Positions 24,814 to 35,418 of a stretch of DNA of 64,000 nt are shown one piece after another; the stretch's first letter is position 1; every line of letters starts with the position of its first letter. The stretch lies in NCBI RefSeq assembly GCF_019047785.1, contig NZ_CP077290.1:2108001-2172000 (forward strand), read 5' to 3'. The translations under genes were made by a program, and so were the position numbers. Source of the stretch: Enterobacter cancerogenus (lineage in GTDB: Bacteria; Pseudomonadota; Gammaproteobacteria; Enterobacterales; Enterobacteriaceae). Under the pieces are notes generated by a model. It saw only the letters and a list, made by a program, of their open reading frames with translations, ran no database searches and was not told where the DNA came from.

Positions 24814-26457
24814 ATGAATACCCTTCCTCACTGGTGGCAGAACGGCGTCATCTATCAGATCTACCCGAAGAGCTTCCAGGACACGACCGGGCGCGGCACC
24901 GGCGATTTACGCGGCGTAACGCAGCGTCTTGATTACCTCAAAACGCTCGGGATCGACGCCATCTGGCTGACGCCGTTTTACATCTCTCCGCAGGTGGATA
25001 ACGGTTACGATGTGGCGAATTACACCGCCATCGATCCGGCCTACGGTACGCTGGACGATTTTGATGAGTTGGTCGCCGAGGCGCACCAGCGCGGCATTCG
25101 CATTGTTCTGGATATGGTGCTGAACCACACCTCAACGCAGCACGCCTGGTTCCGCGAATCGCTGAATAAAGCCAGCCCGTATCGTCAGTTCTACATCTGG
25201 CGCGACGGCACGCCGGACCAGTTGCCTAACAACTGGCGTTCGAAATTCGGCGGCAACGCCTGGCGCTGGCATGCCGAAAGCGAGCAGTATTATCTGCACC
25301 TTTTCGCCCCGGAGCAGGCGGACCTCAACTGGGAGAATCCTGACGTGCGCGCCGAGCTAAAAAGCGTGTGCGAATTCTGGGCCGATCGCGGCGTGGACGG
25401 TCTGCGTCTCGACGTGATCAACCTGATTTCAAAAGACCAGAATTTCCCGAACGACGACGTGGGCGATGGCCGCCGCTTCTATACCGACGGGCCGCGCATT
25501 CACGAGTATCTGCAGGAGCTGAGCCGCGACGTCTTTACGCCGCGCAACCTGATGACCGTAGGCGAAATGTCATCCACCTCGCTGGAGAACTGCCAGCAGT
25601 ACGCATCGCTCGATGGCCGCGAGCTGTCGATGACCTTTAATTTCCATCACCTCAAGGTCGATTATCCCGGCGGCGAAAAGTGGACGAAGGCAAAACCAAA
25701 CTTCGTGGCGCTGAAAACCCTGTTCAGCCACTGGCAGCAGGGGATGCATAACAAAGCCTGGAACGCGCTGTTCTGGTGTAACCACGATCAGCCGCGCATT
25801 GTGTCGCGCTTTGGTGACGAGGGGGAATACCGCGTCGTCGCCGCGAAGATGCTCGGCATGGTGTTGCACGGCATGCAGGGCACGCCTTATATCTATCAGG
25901 GCGAAGAGATTGGCATGACCAACCCGCACTTCACGCGCATCACCGACTATCGCGACGTGGAAAGTCTGAACATGTTCGCCGAACTGCGGGCAACCGGTCG
26001 CGATCCGGATGAACTGCTGGCGATCCTGGCGAGTAAATCCCGCGATAATGGCCGCACGCCAATGCAGTGGGATGCCTCGCACAACGCGGGCTTTACCGCA
26101 GGCGAACCCTGGATTAGCGTCTGCGATAACTACGAAACCGTGAACGCCCGCGCGGCGCTGGGTGACCCGGATTCGGTGTTTTATACCTATCAAGCCCTGA
26201 TTCGTCTGCGTAAAACCCTGCCAGTGCTGACGTGGGGGGATTATGAGGATCTTCTGCCTGACCACCCTTATCTGTGGTGCTACCGCCGCCAGTGGCAGGG
26301 GCAAACTCTGATCGTGGCCGCAAACCTCAGCCCTGCGCCTCAGGAGTGGCGTCCCGATGCCCTGCATGGCGAGTGGAACGTGGTAATGAGCAACTATGCC
26401 GGTCCAGACGCGGCAGTGCTCCGGCCGTTTGAAGCCGTCTGGTGGCTGCAGGCGTAA
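24814..26457 (+). CDS. treC: Trehalose-6-phosphate hydrolase
   Basis: This GH13 enzyme splits trehalose-6-phosphate into glucose and glucose-6-phosphate in the cytoplasm. The 547-residue protein has the alpha-amylase barrel with nucleophile Asp200 (GLRLDVINL), acid Glu251 (VGEMSST) and the NHDQPR motif. ATG 24814 (MNTLPHWWQNGVIYQIYP) has GCAGGAACG upstream and matches the E. coli protein; an open ATG at 24799 is less likely. It is the second gene of the tre operon. Confidence 0.97.
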   Translation: MNTLPHWWQNGVIYQIYPKSFQDTTGRGTGDLRGVTQRLDYLKTLGIDAIWLTPFYISPQVDNGYDVANYTAIDPAYGTLDDFDELVAEAHQRGIRIVLDMVLNHTSTQHAWFRESLNKASPYRQFYIWRDGTPDQLPNNWRSKFGGNAWRWHAESEQYYLHLFAPEQADLNWENPDVRAELKSVCEFWADRGVDGLRLDVINLISKDQNFPNDDVGDGRRFYTDGPRIHEYLQELSRDVFTPRNLMTVGEMSSTSLENCQQYASLDGRELSMTFNFHHLKVDYPGGEKWTKAKPNFVALKTLFSHWQQGMHNKAWNALFWCNHDQPRIVSRFGDEGEYRVVAAKMLGMVLHGMQGTPYIYQGEEIGMTNPHFTRITDYRDVESLNMFAELRATGRDPDELLAILASKSRDNGRTPMQWDASHNAGFTAGEPWISVCDNYETVNARAALGDPDSVFYTYQALIRLRKTLPVLTWGDYEDLLPDHPYLWCYRRQWQGQTLIVAANLSPAPQEWRPDALHGEWNVVMSNYAGPDAAVLRPFEAVWWLQA

Positions 26458-26463
26458 ACCTCA

Positions 26464-26489
26464 GGAGATACGGCGCGGGTCGTATCTCC
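26464..26489 (+). terminator. Hairpin after treC, probable terminator
   Basis: A 9-bp stem GGAGATACG / CGTATCTCC with an 8-nt loop lies 6 bp after the treC stop. The T tract is poor. Confidence 0.5.
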
Positions 26490-26498
26490 GCTATTTCC

Positions 26499-26514
26499 GC
26501 GTTTAGCGATACGC
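26499..26514 (+). promoter_or_regulatory. Shared 16-bp element, site A (upstream of the porin)
   Basis: GCGTTTAGCGATACGC is identical at 13 of 16 positions to site B at 28096-28111. It overlaps the inverted repeat TTTAGCG-ATA-CGCTAAA (26502-26518). It is 80 bp before the porin start. A role as operator for the neighbouring RpiR-type regulator is inferred. Confidence 0.45.
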
Positions 26515-26594
26515 TAAATGTATGACAATAACTTTTACATATTGCAACGGCAAAAATAAAAATAGCCCTGCCAATTAAATAACCCCGGCAGGAT

Positions 26595-27344
26595 ATGATG
26601 AAACAGACAATTATTAAAGCAAGTTGTATTAGCGCATTATTGATCAGCACTCAGGGATGGTGCGGAAATACCGCCGTCGATCTGCGTTTCGGTCATAATA
26701 CGCGCTCTGACGTTAACGACTCCCGTATTAAGGTTATGCATCAGGCGGATAACGGTTTTTACTTTTCCGTTGAGGCTGCACAAAATCATAACGATACCTT
26801 TTTTGGCGATACCGATCGATATAACGCCGACGATAAAGGCTTAACCGAAGCCGCGCAGGAAATTGAGACACGCTGGCGCTTCGATCTCGGCAATGGTTTC
26901 GCCGTTGCGCCCGGTATGGTGACCGTTTTCACCGCCAGCAACACGCACTACCGTCCCTTTATTCAGGGATGGAAAGCCTTCGACAATGGCCTCAATCTCT
27001 CCACACGCTATCGCTACAACACCGTAAACGACGCGCACAGCGATAAACAGCTGGACGGCAGCGGCTATACCCGCCGTGAATCCCATCAGTTCGATATCTG
27101 GTTTGCCTATAACATCGGTAAATTCGGTATGTCCTATAACCCGCGTTTCCGCTGGCAGGATAATGTCGATCAGGGGACCGGGGATGATACCTACTGGGAG
27201 CATACCGTGGCGTTTAACTATAAACTCGACGACGGCTGGACGCCGTATGTCGAACTGGTCTCGCTGGATAAAACCTACATCGATGACGACGGCAATCATA
27301 AAAATGATTACGCCGTTCGCCTGGGCATTGTTAAACAGCTTTAA
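26595..27344 (+). CDS. KdgM-family outer-membrane porin
   Basis: The 249-residue protein has a signal peptide (about 1-23) followed by alternating aromatic and polar beta strands rich in Tyr and Trp. The early VDLRFGHNTRSD and the C-terminal strand ending NDYAVRLGIVKQL are typical of the 12-stranded KdgM/NanC barrels that pass acidic oligosaccharides such as oligogalacturonate or sialic acid. It precedes an RpiR regulator, a fructose-type PTS and a GH38 mannosidase, and shares a 16-bp upstream element with them. It probably admits the mannose-containing substrate. An open ATG three bases downstream is an alternative start. Confidence 0.85.
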   Translation: MMKQTIIKASCISALLISTQGWCGNTAVDLRFGHNTRSDVNDSRIKVMHQADNGFYFSVEAAQNHNDTFFGDTDRYNADDKGLTEAAQEIETRWRFDLGNGFAVAPGMVTVFTASNTHYRPFIQGWKAFDNGLNLSTRYRYNTVNDAHSDKQLDGSGYTRRESHQFDIWFAYNIGKFGMSYNPRFRWQDNVDQGTGDDTYWEHTVAFNYKLDDGWTPYVELVSLDKTYIDDDGNHKNDYAVRLGIVKQL

Positions 27345-27352
27345 CCGCGACC

Positions 27353-28012
27353 TTATACCGCATCGTGCTGCAAAAGCCTGCAGCCGATGCGGTCCACGGC
27401 ACTTAGCAGCTCAAGCTGCCCTTCCCGCTGATAGAGCGAAACCGCGCTGATATCAATTGTTAACGGCCAGCACAGCGTCGCCAAAGCAGCCAGCGACGAT
27501 CCCTGACGGGTGATCGCCACAATCTTCAGCCCTTTTCGCAGCGCGTTACGCGCCATTTCGATAAGCGACTGGGTCTCGCCTGATTTACTGATCAGCACCA
27601 GCGTCCCTTTCGACACGCGCGTGAGCTGGTGCATGTCGTTGAGGATCAGATGCGGCAGGCTCGCCAGCGACAAAAAGCGCGACAGGTAGTTGAGGCTGGT
27701 AAGCGAGGCACCCCGCGCGTACAGGTAGATATGGCTGGCGTGCACCAGCAGCCCGGAGACCTCCGTCACAATCCCCTCTTCATTTGCCACCCCGCAGGGG
27801 GCGGCGGGTGAGGCCAGCGATTGATCGCCCAGAAAACGATACCGAAGCTCGGTATAGCTCTTATACCCCATCTTTTTACAGACGCGGTTAACCGATGTCG
27901 TGGTGGTAAATGTATCCCGGGCAATCTCTTTTGCGGAAATATTAGAAATAGAATGCGCATGGAACTGGATGTATTCAAATATTAAACGTTCACTTCCCTG
28001 AAAAGAATTCAT
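27353..28012 (-). CDS. RpiR-family transcriptional regulator
   Basis: The 219-residue protein has an N-terminal RpiR helix-turn-helix (about 10-60, ISAKEIARDTFTTTTSVNRVCKKMGY) and a SIS sugar-phosphate-binding domain (about 85-195) with the SKSGET motif. It is shorter than the usual 280 residues, mainly because the linker is short. It diverges from the PTS EIIBC gene, with a candidate operator in the gap. The expected effector is a phosphorylated sugar produced by the PTS or the mannosidase. Confidence 0.88.
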   Translation of the reverse strand: MNSFQGSERLIFEYIQFHAHSISNISAKEIARDTFTTTTSVNRVCKKMGYKSYTELRYRFLGDQSLASPAAPCGVANEEGIVTEVSGLLVHASHIYLYARGASLTSLNYLSRFLSLASLPHLILNDMHQLTRVSKGTLVLISKSGETQSLIEMARNALRKGLKIVAITRQGSSLAALATLCWPLTIDISAVSLYQREGQLELLSAVDRIGCRLLQHDAV

Positions 28013-28095
28013 ATATCACGCCCTGTTAAAACCAGACGCTATATTAACAGCTCGCGGAAATAGTCTCTGGAAGGCGCTTCACACATTGCATCAAG

Positions 28096-28111
28096 GCGTA
28101 TCGTGATACGC
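28096..28111 (+). promoter_or_regulatory. Shared 16-bp element, site B (RpiR-PTS intergenic)
   Basis: GCGTATCGTGATACGC has perfect 7-bp inverted arms around GT. It sits between the divergent regulator (start 28012) and EIIBC (start 28192). It matches site A upstream of the porin at 13 of 16 positions. Confidence 0.5.
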
Positions 28112-28191
28112 AATTAGTATTAGCAAACATTAAGGCTTGTTTTTATTTCTCTTTATACTGCCGTTATTTTCACAGTCAGGAATTTATTACA

Positions 28192-29589
28192 ATGATGAAA
28201 CAAAAAATTATCGCTGTAACGGCCTGTCCGACAGGAATAGCGCACACGTTTATGGCCGCCAATAAAATTATGGCCTGGGCGAAACAGCACAACATTGAGG
28301 TCAAGGTCGAAACGCAGGGAAGCGACGGCGTCAAAAACAGGCTCACCAAACAGGACATTGCCAGCGCCAGCGCGATTATCCTGGCGACCGACGTGCCCAT
28401 TCAGGATGTGGAACGTTTTGAGCGTGTCCCGCACCTTAAAACGCGCACCCAGGAGCTTATCAAGGATACCGATCGCTACCTGCGCCAGGCTTTAGCGATG
28501 GGAAAACGCGCCGAAGCCGGGGAACACGAGCCGGAGATTACGCGCTCCGCCTACCAGATTTTTATCGGCCACATCATGGCGGCCATCAGCTACATGTTAC
28601 CCGTGGTTGTAATGGGCGGCCTGATGATGGCGACGGCCAAAATCACCGGGCAATTCATCAACATTGAGCATTCACCGTTTAGCCTGCTGGATAAGCTCGG
28701 CTTTATGACCATTAAGTTCATGTATCCGGTGTTCGCCATGTATCTGGCGTTTTCGATTGCCGGCAAGCCCGCCCTGATCCCTGGGCTTATCGGCGGCATT
28801 ATGTCCGATGAGGTGTATAAGCGCTTTTTCGACATTGCGACCTTTATGCCGTCGGGCTTTTTTGGCGCCATTGGCATCGGCTTTTTCGTGGGTTATCTGG
28901 TGCGGTGGCTTAACGATACTATCCACGTCCGCCAGCAACTCACCACCATCAAAACCATGCTGCTCGTGCCGCTGATCACCGGCATCACGCTGGTGATGGT
29001 GATGGAATATCTGATCAATCCGGTTTTCGGTTCACTCAACCAGCTGATGGTGGTGTTTTTTACCTCGGCAGGCGATACCGGACGCGGCTTCTATTCAGCG
29101 ATGATCGCCGCAGGCACCGCGTTCGATCTGGGTGGGCCTGTCAATAAAGCGGCGGGATCGGTGGCGCTCGGCCTGAACGGCGTGAGCGAAACCTTTGATT
29201 TAACCGCCCGCGAATTATCCATCGTGATCCCCTCCATCGGCGTCGGCCTTGCGGCGTTCCTGAACGGTCGCTTTGGCCTGCCGGACGTGTTTTCCCGCGA
29301 AGAGAAAACCGTTGGCAGTACCTCGCTGCTGCTGGGCCTGATTGGCATTTCAGAGGGCGCAATCCCCTTCATCCTGAAAAACCCGCGCCTGATCCCCGTG
29401 TTTATGATCGGCGCCGTCTCTGGCGCGCTGCTGGCGATTGCTCTGGAAGTGAAGCAGACGCTTCCCCTGCCCGCCATCTGGGGATGGCCGCTGGCCACGA
29501 ACGTGGCAGGCTATCTTGCCAGCGTGTGCGTGGGCGCGCTGATCTGCGCGTTAGGCGTGCTCTACGTCAGCCCTAAAAACGCGGATTAA
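28192..29589 (+). CDS. PTS fructose-family enzyme IIBC, probable mannosyl-compound transporter
   Basis: The 465-residue protein has an N-terminal fructose-type EIIB domain (about 1-100) with phosphorylated Cys12 in TACPTGIAHTF, and an EIIC membrane domain (about 120-460, eight or more segments). The motif GGPVNKAAG is conserved in the fructose EIIC family. The domain set resembles the BC part of E. coli MngA, the 2-O-alpha-mannosyl-D-glycerate transporter, but the EIIA domain is encoded separately at 32199. It starts the operon EIIBC-GH38-EIIA (gaps 10 bp and 1 bp). Substrate assignment is by neighbourhood. Confidence 0.9.
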   Translation: MMKQKIIAVTACPTGIAHTFMAANKIMAWAKQHNIEVKVETQGSDGVKNRLTKQDIASASAIILATDVPIQDVERFERVPHLKTRTQELIKDTDRYLRQALAMGKRAEAGEHEPEITRSAYQIFIGHIMAAISYMLPVVVMGGLMMATAKITGQFINIEHSPFSLLDKLGFMTIKFMYPVFAMYLAFSIAGKPALIPGLIGGIMSDEVYKRFFDIATFMPSGFFGAIGIGFFVGYLVRWLNDTIHVRQQLTTIKTMLLVPLITGITLVMVMEYLINPVFGSLNQLMVVFFTSAGDTGRGFYSAMIAAGTAFDLGGPVNKAAGSVALGLNGVSETFDLTARELSIVIPSIGVGLAAFLNGRFGLPDVFSREEKTVGSTSLLLGLIGISEGAIPFILKNPRLIPVFMIGAVSGALLAIALEVKQTLPLPAIWGWPLATNVAGYLASVCVGALICALGVLYVSPKNAD

Positions 29590-29599
29590 GGGAAATATC

Positions 29600-32197
29600 A
29601 TGAGTCAAATTCACGTTATTGCCCATACGCACTGGGATCAGGAGTGGTATTTCACGCGTCAGGACAGCACGGTGCTGGCATCCTGGAACTTTGCAGACGT
29701 TATCGACACGCTGGAGCAGGACCCGGCCTACCGTTGCTACCATCTTGATGGGCAGATGGCGGTGGTGGACGACTTCCTGGCCGTGAATCCGGAATACACG
29801 CCGCGCCTGAAGAAGCTGGTCAGCGAGAAACGGCTGTTTGTCGGGCCGTGGTATACCCAAACCGACAGTTGGAACGTTCACGGTGAGTCGATCGTGCGTA
29901 ACCTGAAATATGGCATCGCCGCCGCGCGGGCGCTCGGGCACGCGATGCAGGTGGGCTATCTGCCGGACACCTTCGGACACAACGCGCAAATACCAACGAT
30001 CCTGCGCGGCTGCAATATCGATAACATCGTCTTCTGGCGCGGGATCGACCACGATCGCATGGTCAAAAACAGCCAGTTTCTGTGGCGCGCCCCCTCTGGC
30101 GAAACGGTTATCGCCTGCGCGATGGCGCTGGGTTACGGCGCGGCCAAAAATATGCACGCCGATCCCCACCATCTTGAAAACAAAATCTTCCCGATTGTCG
30201 ATCTGCTGCGCGAACGTGCGGGCATCGACAACCTGCTGCTGCCCTGCGGCGGCGATCAGGTTAGCATCGACCCGACGCTGCCGCGCACGCTGCAAACGGC
30301 CAGCGAGCGCTCCCCCGCCCGAGACCGCTATTTCCTCAGCTCGCTTGAGGAGTACGTGGAGAGCCTGCGCCCGCAGCGCGAGCGGCTTGAGGAATGGGAA
30401 GGCGAGCTGAAATCACCGCGCTACACCCGGATCCACAAAACCATCGGCTCCGTGCGCTACGACATCAAAAAGAAAAACGACGAGATTGAACAGTTCATCC
30501 TGCGCCAGCTGGAGCCTGCAATTGCGATTGCGCGCCATCAGGGAATTCCGGTCAATCTGGGGCTGGTCGATACCCTGTGGAAAAAACTGCTGCGCTGCCA
30601 TGCCCATGACTCCATGGGCGGATGTAACAGCGACGCGACGAACCGGGATATTCTTCATCGCCTGGAGCAGACCTGGCAGCTTTGCCACAGCCTGTGGAAT
30701 CTGGTCGTTAAAGGGCTGGCGATGGCAAGCTGCGACGACGGCGATCTGCTTATCTTCAACGCCCTGCCAAGCCGCACCAGTCGCGTGGTCAAAACCACGT
30801 TGTACAGCCGCGCCGACAATATCGCGCTGACGCATCAGGGTAAGCCGCTCACCTTTGAGGTGCTGACCAGAGAAACCCTGCCCGGAGGAAGCGTTATCTC
30901 TCTCGGTTCGCAGGGGGAATGTGAAACGCCCCTGCCGCCTTATTACCGCTGGCACATTGCGCTGCTGGCGCAGGCGCTGCCTGCCGTTGGCTACCGGGCC
31001 ATTACCGTTCAAGCCAACCCCGCAGCGTTTGTGCCGACGCGCCAGAAAACGGCCAGCGAGATTGAAAATGAAGTCTGTCGGCTGGCAATCGACGCCGGTA
31101 CGCTTACGCTTCACGATAAGCGCAACGGCAGGTGCATCACCGGGCTGTTTAGCTTCGAAGACTGTGCGGATGCCGGAGACAGTTACGACTTTTCGCCCCT
31201 GCCGGAGGATGAACCCACCCGCTGCTGGCACTTCACCCTGATCGACTGCAAAAAGCATTCGCTCATTGAGCGGATGGAGCTTGAGGCCCTGTTATATCTG
31301 CCGCAAGACCTCTCTTCCCGCACGGATAACAGCTTCATACCGCTCACGGTCCACGTCGTGTGCGAGCTGCGTCAGGGCGACCCCAATCTGTATGTTGATA
31401 TCTCTCTTGAAAATAGCGTCTGCGACCATCGGTTGCGCCTGCTCATTAACAGCGACATCCGTACCCGGACGTCCATTGCGTCGCAGCCGTTCGCCATCGT
31501 TCACCGCCCAACGGGGTGTGACGACCTGAACTGGCAGGCGCACTATCGCGAGCGGCCGGTGGATATCGAAACCAGCGAGGGGATCATCGCCATCGCCGAG
31601 CCGGGAAAAGCGCTGGTGGTAAACAGCCGCGGCATGAAAGAGTTTCAGGTTGTCGGGGCGAAACAGGCTGCTATTGCGCTGACGCTGTTTAAGTCCACTG
31701 GCGTACTGGGGCGTAGCAACCTTGAGTGGCGACCAGGGCGCGCATCGGGCATTAACAATACGGTGGTCGAAACACCGGATGCGCAGCTGCTCAAGCCGCT
31801 GCACTTTTCCTTTAGCGTTGCGCTGGCGGACAATGCCGACCATCTCACGCTGCGTCAGCTGGAAAATCAGGCCTGCGGTCAGCCCTTTACCTACCAGCGG
31901 CAATCCCTGCACACGCTGGATAATCGCCTCGAGCGCTTTCAGCTGCGCCATCCCGAGCGGCATCTTCCGGCGGAATGTTCATTGCTGTCGTTGCCGGAGC
32001 CACTCATTCTCTCTGCGCTGCCCCATGCGCGCACTCTGTCCGGGACCATCGTACGGGTATTTAACGCCGGAACGCAGCCGGTGCCGGTTCCCGAGAACCT
32101 GGCCGGGCTTTTACAGATCAACTATCTCGAAGAACCCGTTGCGCCGGTAACCCTGATTGCCCCTTCCTGTACCTGCGACTTTTTGCTTGAGGTTTAA
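29600..32197 (+). CDS. GH38 alpha-mannosidase (MngB-like)
   Basis: MngB-type enzymes cleave phosphorylated mannosides, such as mannosyl-6-phosphate-glycerate, in the cytoplasm. The 865-residue protein has the N-terminal zinc motif AHTHWDQEW (His11, Asp13), the nucleophile Asp123 in LPDTFGHNAQ and a further zinc His in CHAHDSMGGCNSD (333-336). The central helical region and C-terminal beta domains of GH38 follow. There is no signal peptide, so it should act on the PTS product. It lies between EIIBC and EIIA genes, and the stop codon lies 1 bp before the EIIA start. Confidence 0.93.
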   Translation: MSQIHVIAHTHWDQEWYFTRQDSTVLASWNFADVIDTLEQDPAYRCYHLDGQMAVVDDFLAVNPEYTPRLKKLVSEKRLFVGPWYTQTDSWNVHGESIVRNLKYGIAAARALGHAMQVGYLPDTFGHNAQIPTILRGCNIDNIVFWRGIDHDRMVKNSQFLWRAPSGETVIACAMALGYGAAKNMHADPHHLENKIFPIVDLLRERAGIDNLLLPCGGDQVSIDPTLPRTLQTASERSPARDRYFLSSLEEYVESLRPQRERLEEWEGELKSPRYTRIHKTIGSVRYDIKKKNDEIEQFILRQLEPAIAIARHQGIPVNLGLVDTLWKKLLRCHAHDSMGGCNSDATNRDILHRLEQTWQLCHSLWNLVVKGLAMASCDDGDLLIFNALPSRTSRVVKTTLYSRADNIALTHQGKPLTFEVLTRETLPGGSVISLGSQGECETPLPPYYRWHIALLAQALPAVGYRAITVQANPAAFVPTRQKTASEIENEVCRLAIDAGTLTLHDKRNGRCITGLFSFEDCADAGDSYDFSPLPEDEPTRCWHFTLIDCKKHSLIERMELEALLYLPQDLSSRTDNSFIPLTVHVVCELRQGDPNLYVDISLENSVCDHRLRLLINSDIRTRTSIASQPFAIVHRPTGCDDLNWQAHYRERPVDIETSEGIIAIAEPGKALVVNSRGMKEFQVVGAKQAAIALTLFKSTGVLGRSNLEWRPGRASGINNTVVETPDAQLLKPLHFSFSVALADNADHLTLRQLENQACGQPFTYQRQSLHTLDNRLERFQLRHPERHLPAECSLLSLPEPLILSALPHARTLSGTIVRVFNAGTQPVPVPENLAGLLQINYLEEPVAPVTLIAPSCTCDFLLEV

Positions 32198-32198
32198 T

Positions 32199-32771
32199 AT
32201 GAATTTGCGTGCGTTGACGTACCCGGACCTGATTTTTATCAATCCCCCTTTATCTACGCCTGACGCGCTGATCGAGCGGATGTCCGCCTCCCTGGCGGCG
32301 CGCAACCTGATCGGCGATAAAGAGGCGTTTATTCGCTGCGTGCTGCAACGCGAGAGTGAAGGCCCCACCGCGCTTGGCGAGGAGCTTGCCGTACCCCACG
32401 GTAAGTCGCCCGTGGTCCAGCGGGCGGCGTTTTGCCTGGCGCTGTTTGACGACCCCATTCTCTGGCCCGGTCTGGAGGGCGATGAAGACGTCAGAATGGT
32501 TTTCCTGCTGGCCATCCCGGAAGCCGAAGCGGGCAGCACGCATATGCAGCTGCTGACCACGCTGACCTCCTCCCTCACGGATGAACGCGTGCGCAACCGC
32601 CTGCTGGCAGCGCGTACGTGCGAAGAGGCGTTATCCGCCCTTAATGCCGAAGCGCATACGGCGACTAACGATAAACCTGCCCGCTCCCTTTTACTTCCCA
32701 CGATCCTTGGGGCGATCGCGGCGGCAGCCTTTCTGCATGCCGGATTACGCTGGCTTCTCGGTCTGGGCTAA
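32199..32771 (+). CDS. PTS fructose-family enzyme IIA with hydrophobic tail
   Basis: The 190-residue protein is a PTS EIIA type 2 domain with phosphorylated His67 in LAVPHGKSP. It should receive phosphate from HPr and pass it to Cys12 of the EIIBC. ATG 32199 follows GAGGTTTAAT. Residues 161-190 form a hydrophobic C-terminal tail (SLLLPTILGAIAAAAFL...) not found on ordinary EIIA proteins, which may anchor it to the membrane. In E. coli MngA, EIIA is fused to EIIBC. Confidence 0.88.
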   Translation: MNLRALTYPDLIFINPPLSTPDALIERMSASLAARNLIGDKEAFIRCVLQRESEGPTALGEELAVPHGKSPVVQRAAFCLALFDDPILWPGLEGDEDVRMVFLLAIPEAEAGSTHMQLLTTLTSSLTDERVRNRLLAARTCEEALSALNAEAHTATNDKPARSLLLPTILGAIAAAAFLHAGLRWLLGLG

Positions 32772-32777
32772 CGCGCT

Positions 32778-32813
32778 GGCGCTCAGGGTCACCCACGCTG
32801 AGCGCCTGTTTTT
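32778..32813 (+). terminator. Terminator of the mannoside operon
   Basis: GGCGCTCA / TGAGCGCC with an inner GGT/ACC pair, followed by TGTTTTTG, lies 6 bp after the EIIA stop. Confidence 0.75.
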
Positions 32814-32892
32814 GTTGTAAAAATAACCGGATTTTTCCTTTATTTTTTACAAAGGCTGTAGCGCCCGCCGTTTGTACTCTCGTCTTTTTACT

Positions 32893-32906
32893 TTGTTCTG
32901 AATCAA
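32893..32906 (+). promoter_or_regulatory. FNR box, distal, of nrdDG
   Basis: TTGTTCTGAATCAA matches TTGAT-N4-ATCAA at 9 of 10 positions. It is centred 31 bp upstream of a second FNR box. Confidence 0.75.
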
Positions 32907-32923
32907 AAAAATCGCAAACATGT

Positions 32924-32937
32924 TTGATGCAAATCAC
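32924..32937 (+). promoter_or_regulatory. FNR box, proximal, of nrdDG
   Basis: TTGATGCAAATCAC matches the FNR consensus at 9 of 10 positions, giving anaerobic induction of the class III reductase. It overlaps the NrdR box by 5 bp. Confidence 0.8.
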
Positions 32938-32948
32938 TATATATAGCC
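32933..32948 (+). promoter_or_regulatory. NrdR box of nrdDG
   Basis: ATCACTATATATAGCC fits the NrdR consensus acaCwATATATwGtgt. A weaker partner may lie near 32970 (CTTGTATTTATC). The rest of 32814-33138 shows no gene. Confidence 0.7.
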
Positions 32949-33138
32949 ATTAAAATGCAGCCCGACCCAACATCTTGTATTTATCGTCTACTATTCCAAC
33001 AACAAGACGGCATCGACGCTGGCCGGAATTGTGGATAACAAGTGTCGGGAACGAGGGAAGTGACTGGCCCGGTTGATAATCCATCCGGTGAATACTTCCC
33101 CGCCTTTGTGGATAACCTGTTTTTAAAATGGAGTGATC

Positions 33139-35277
<2,139 letters not shown>

Positions 35278-35295
35278 GTTCTTCGCCGGGTTCTC

Positions 35296-35404
35296 CCCCT
35301 CACCCTACCCCTCTCCCTCAAGGGAGAGGGAATAGATTGAGCACATTGTTATGCCTGCCGCCGGTTTTCTCCCTCTCCCTGTGGGAGAGGACCGGGGTGA
35401 GGGC
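35296..35404. repeat. Paired CCCTC/GAGGG palindromic repeat between nrdD and nrdG
   Basis: Opposed units CCCCTCACCCTACCCCTCTCC... and ...GGAGAGGACCGGGGTGAGGG flank 40 bp of AT-richer spacer. The element enlarges the nrdD-nrdG gap to 141 bp and ends 14 bp before nrdG. Confidence 0.8.
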
Positions 35405-35418
35405 ATCAGGTTAACACT

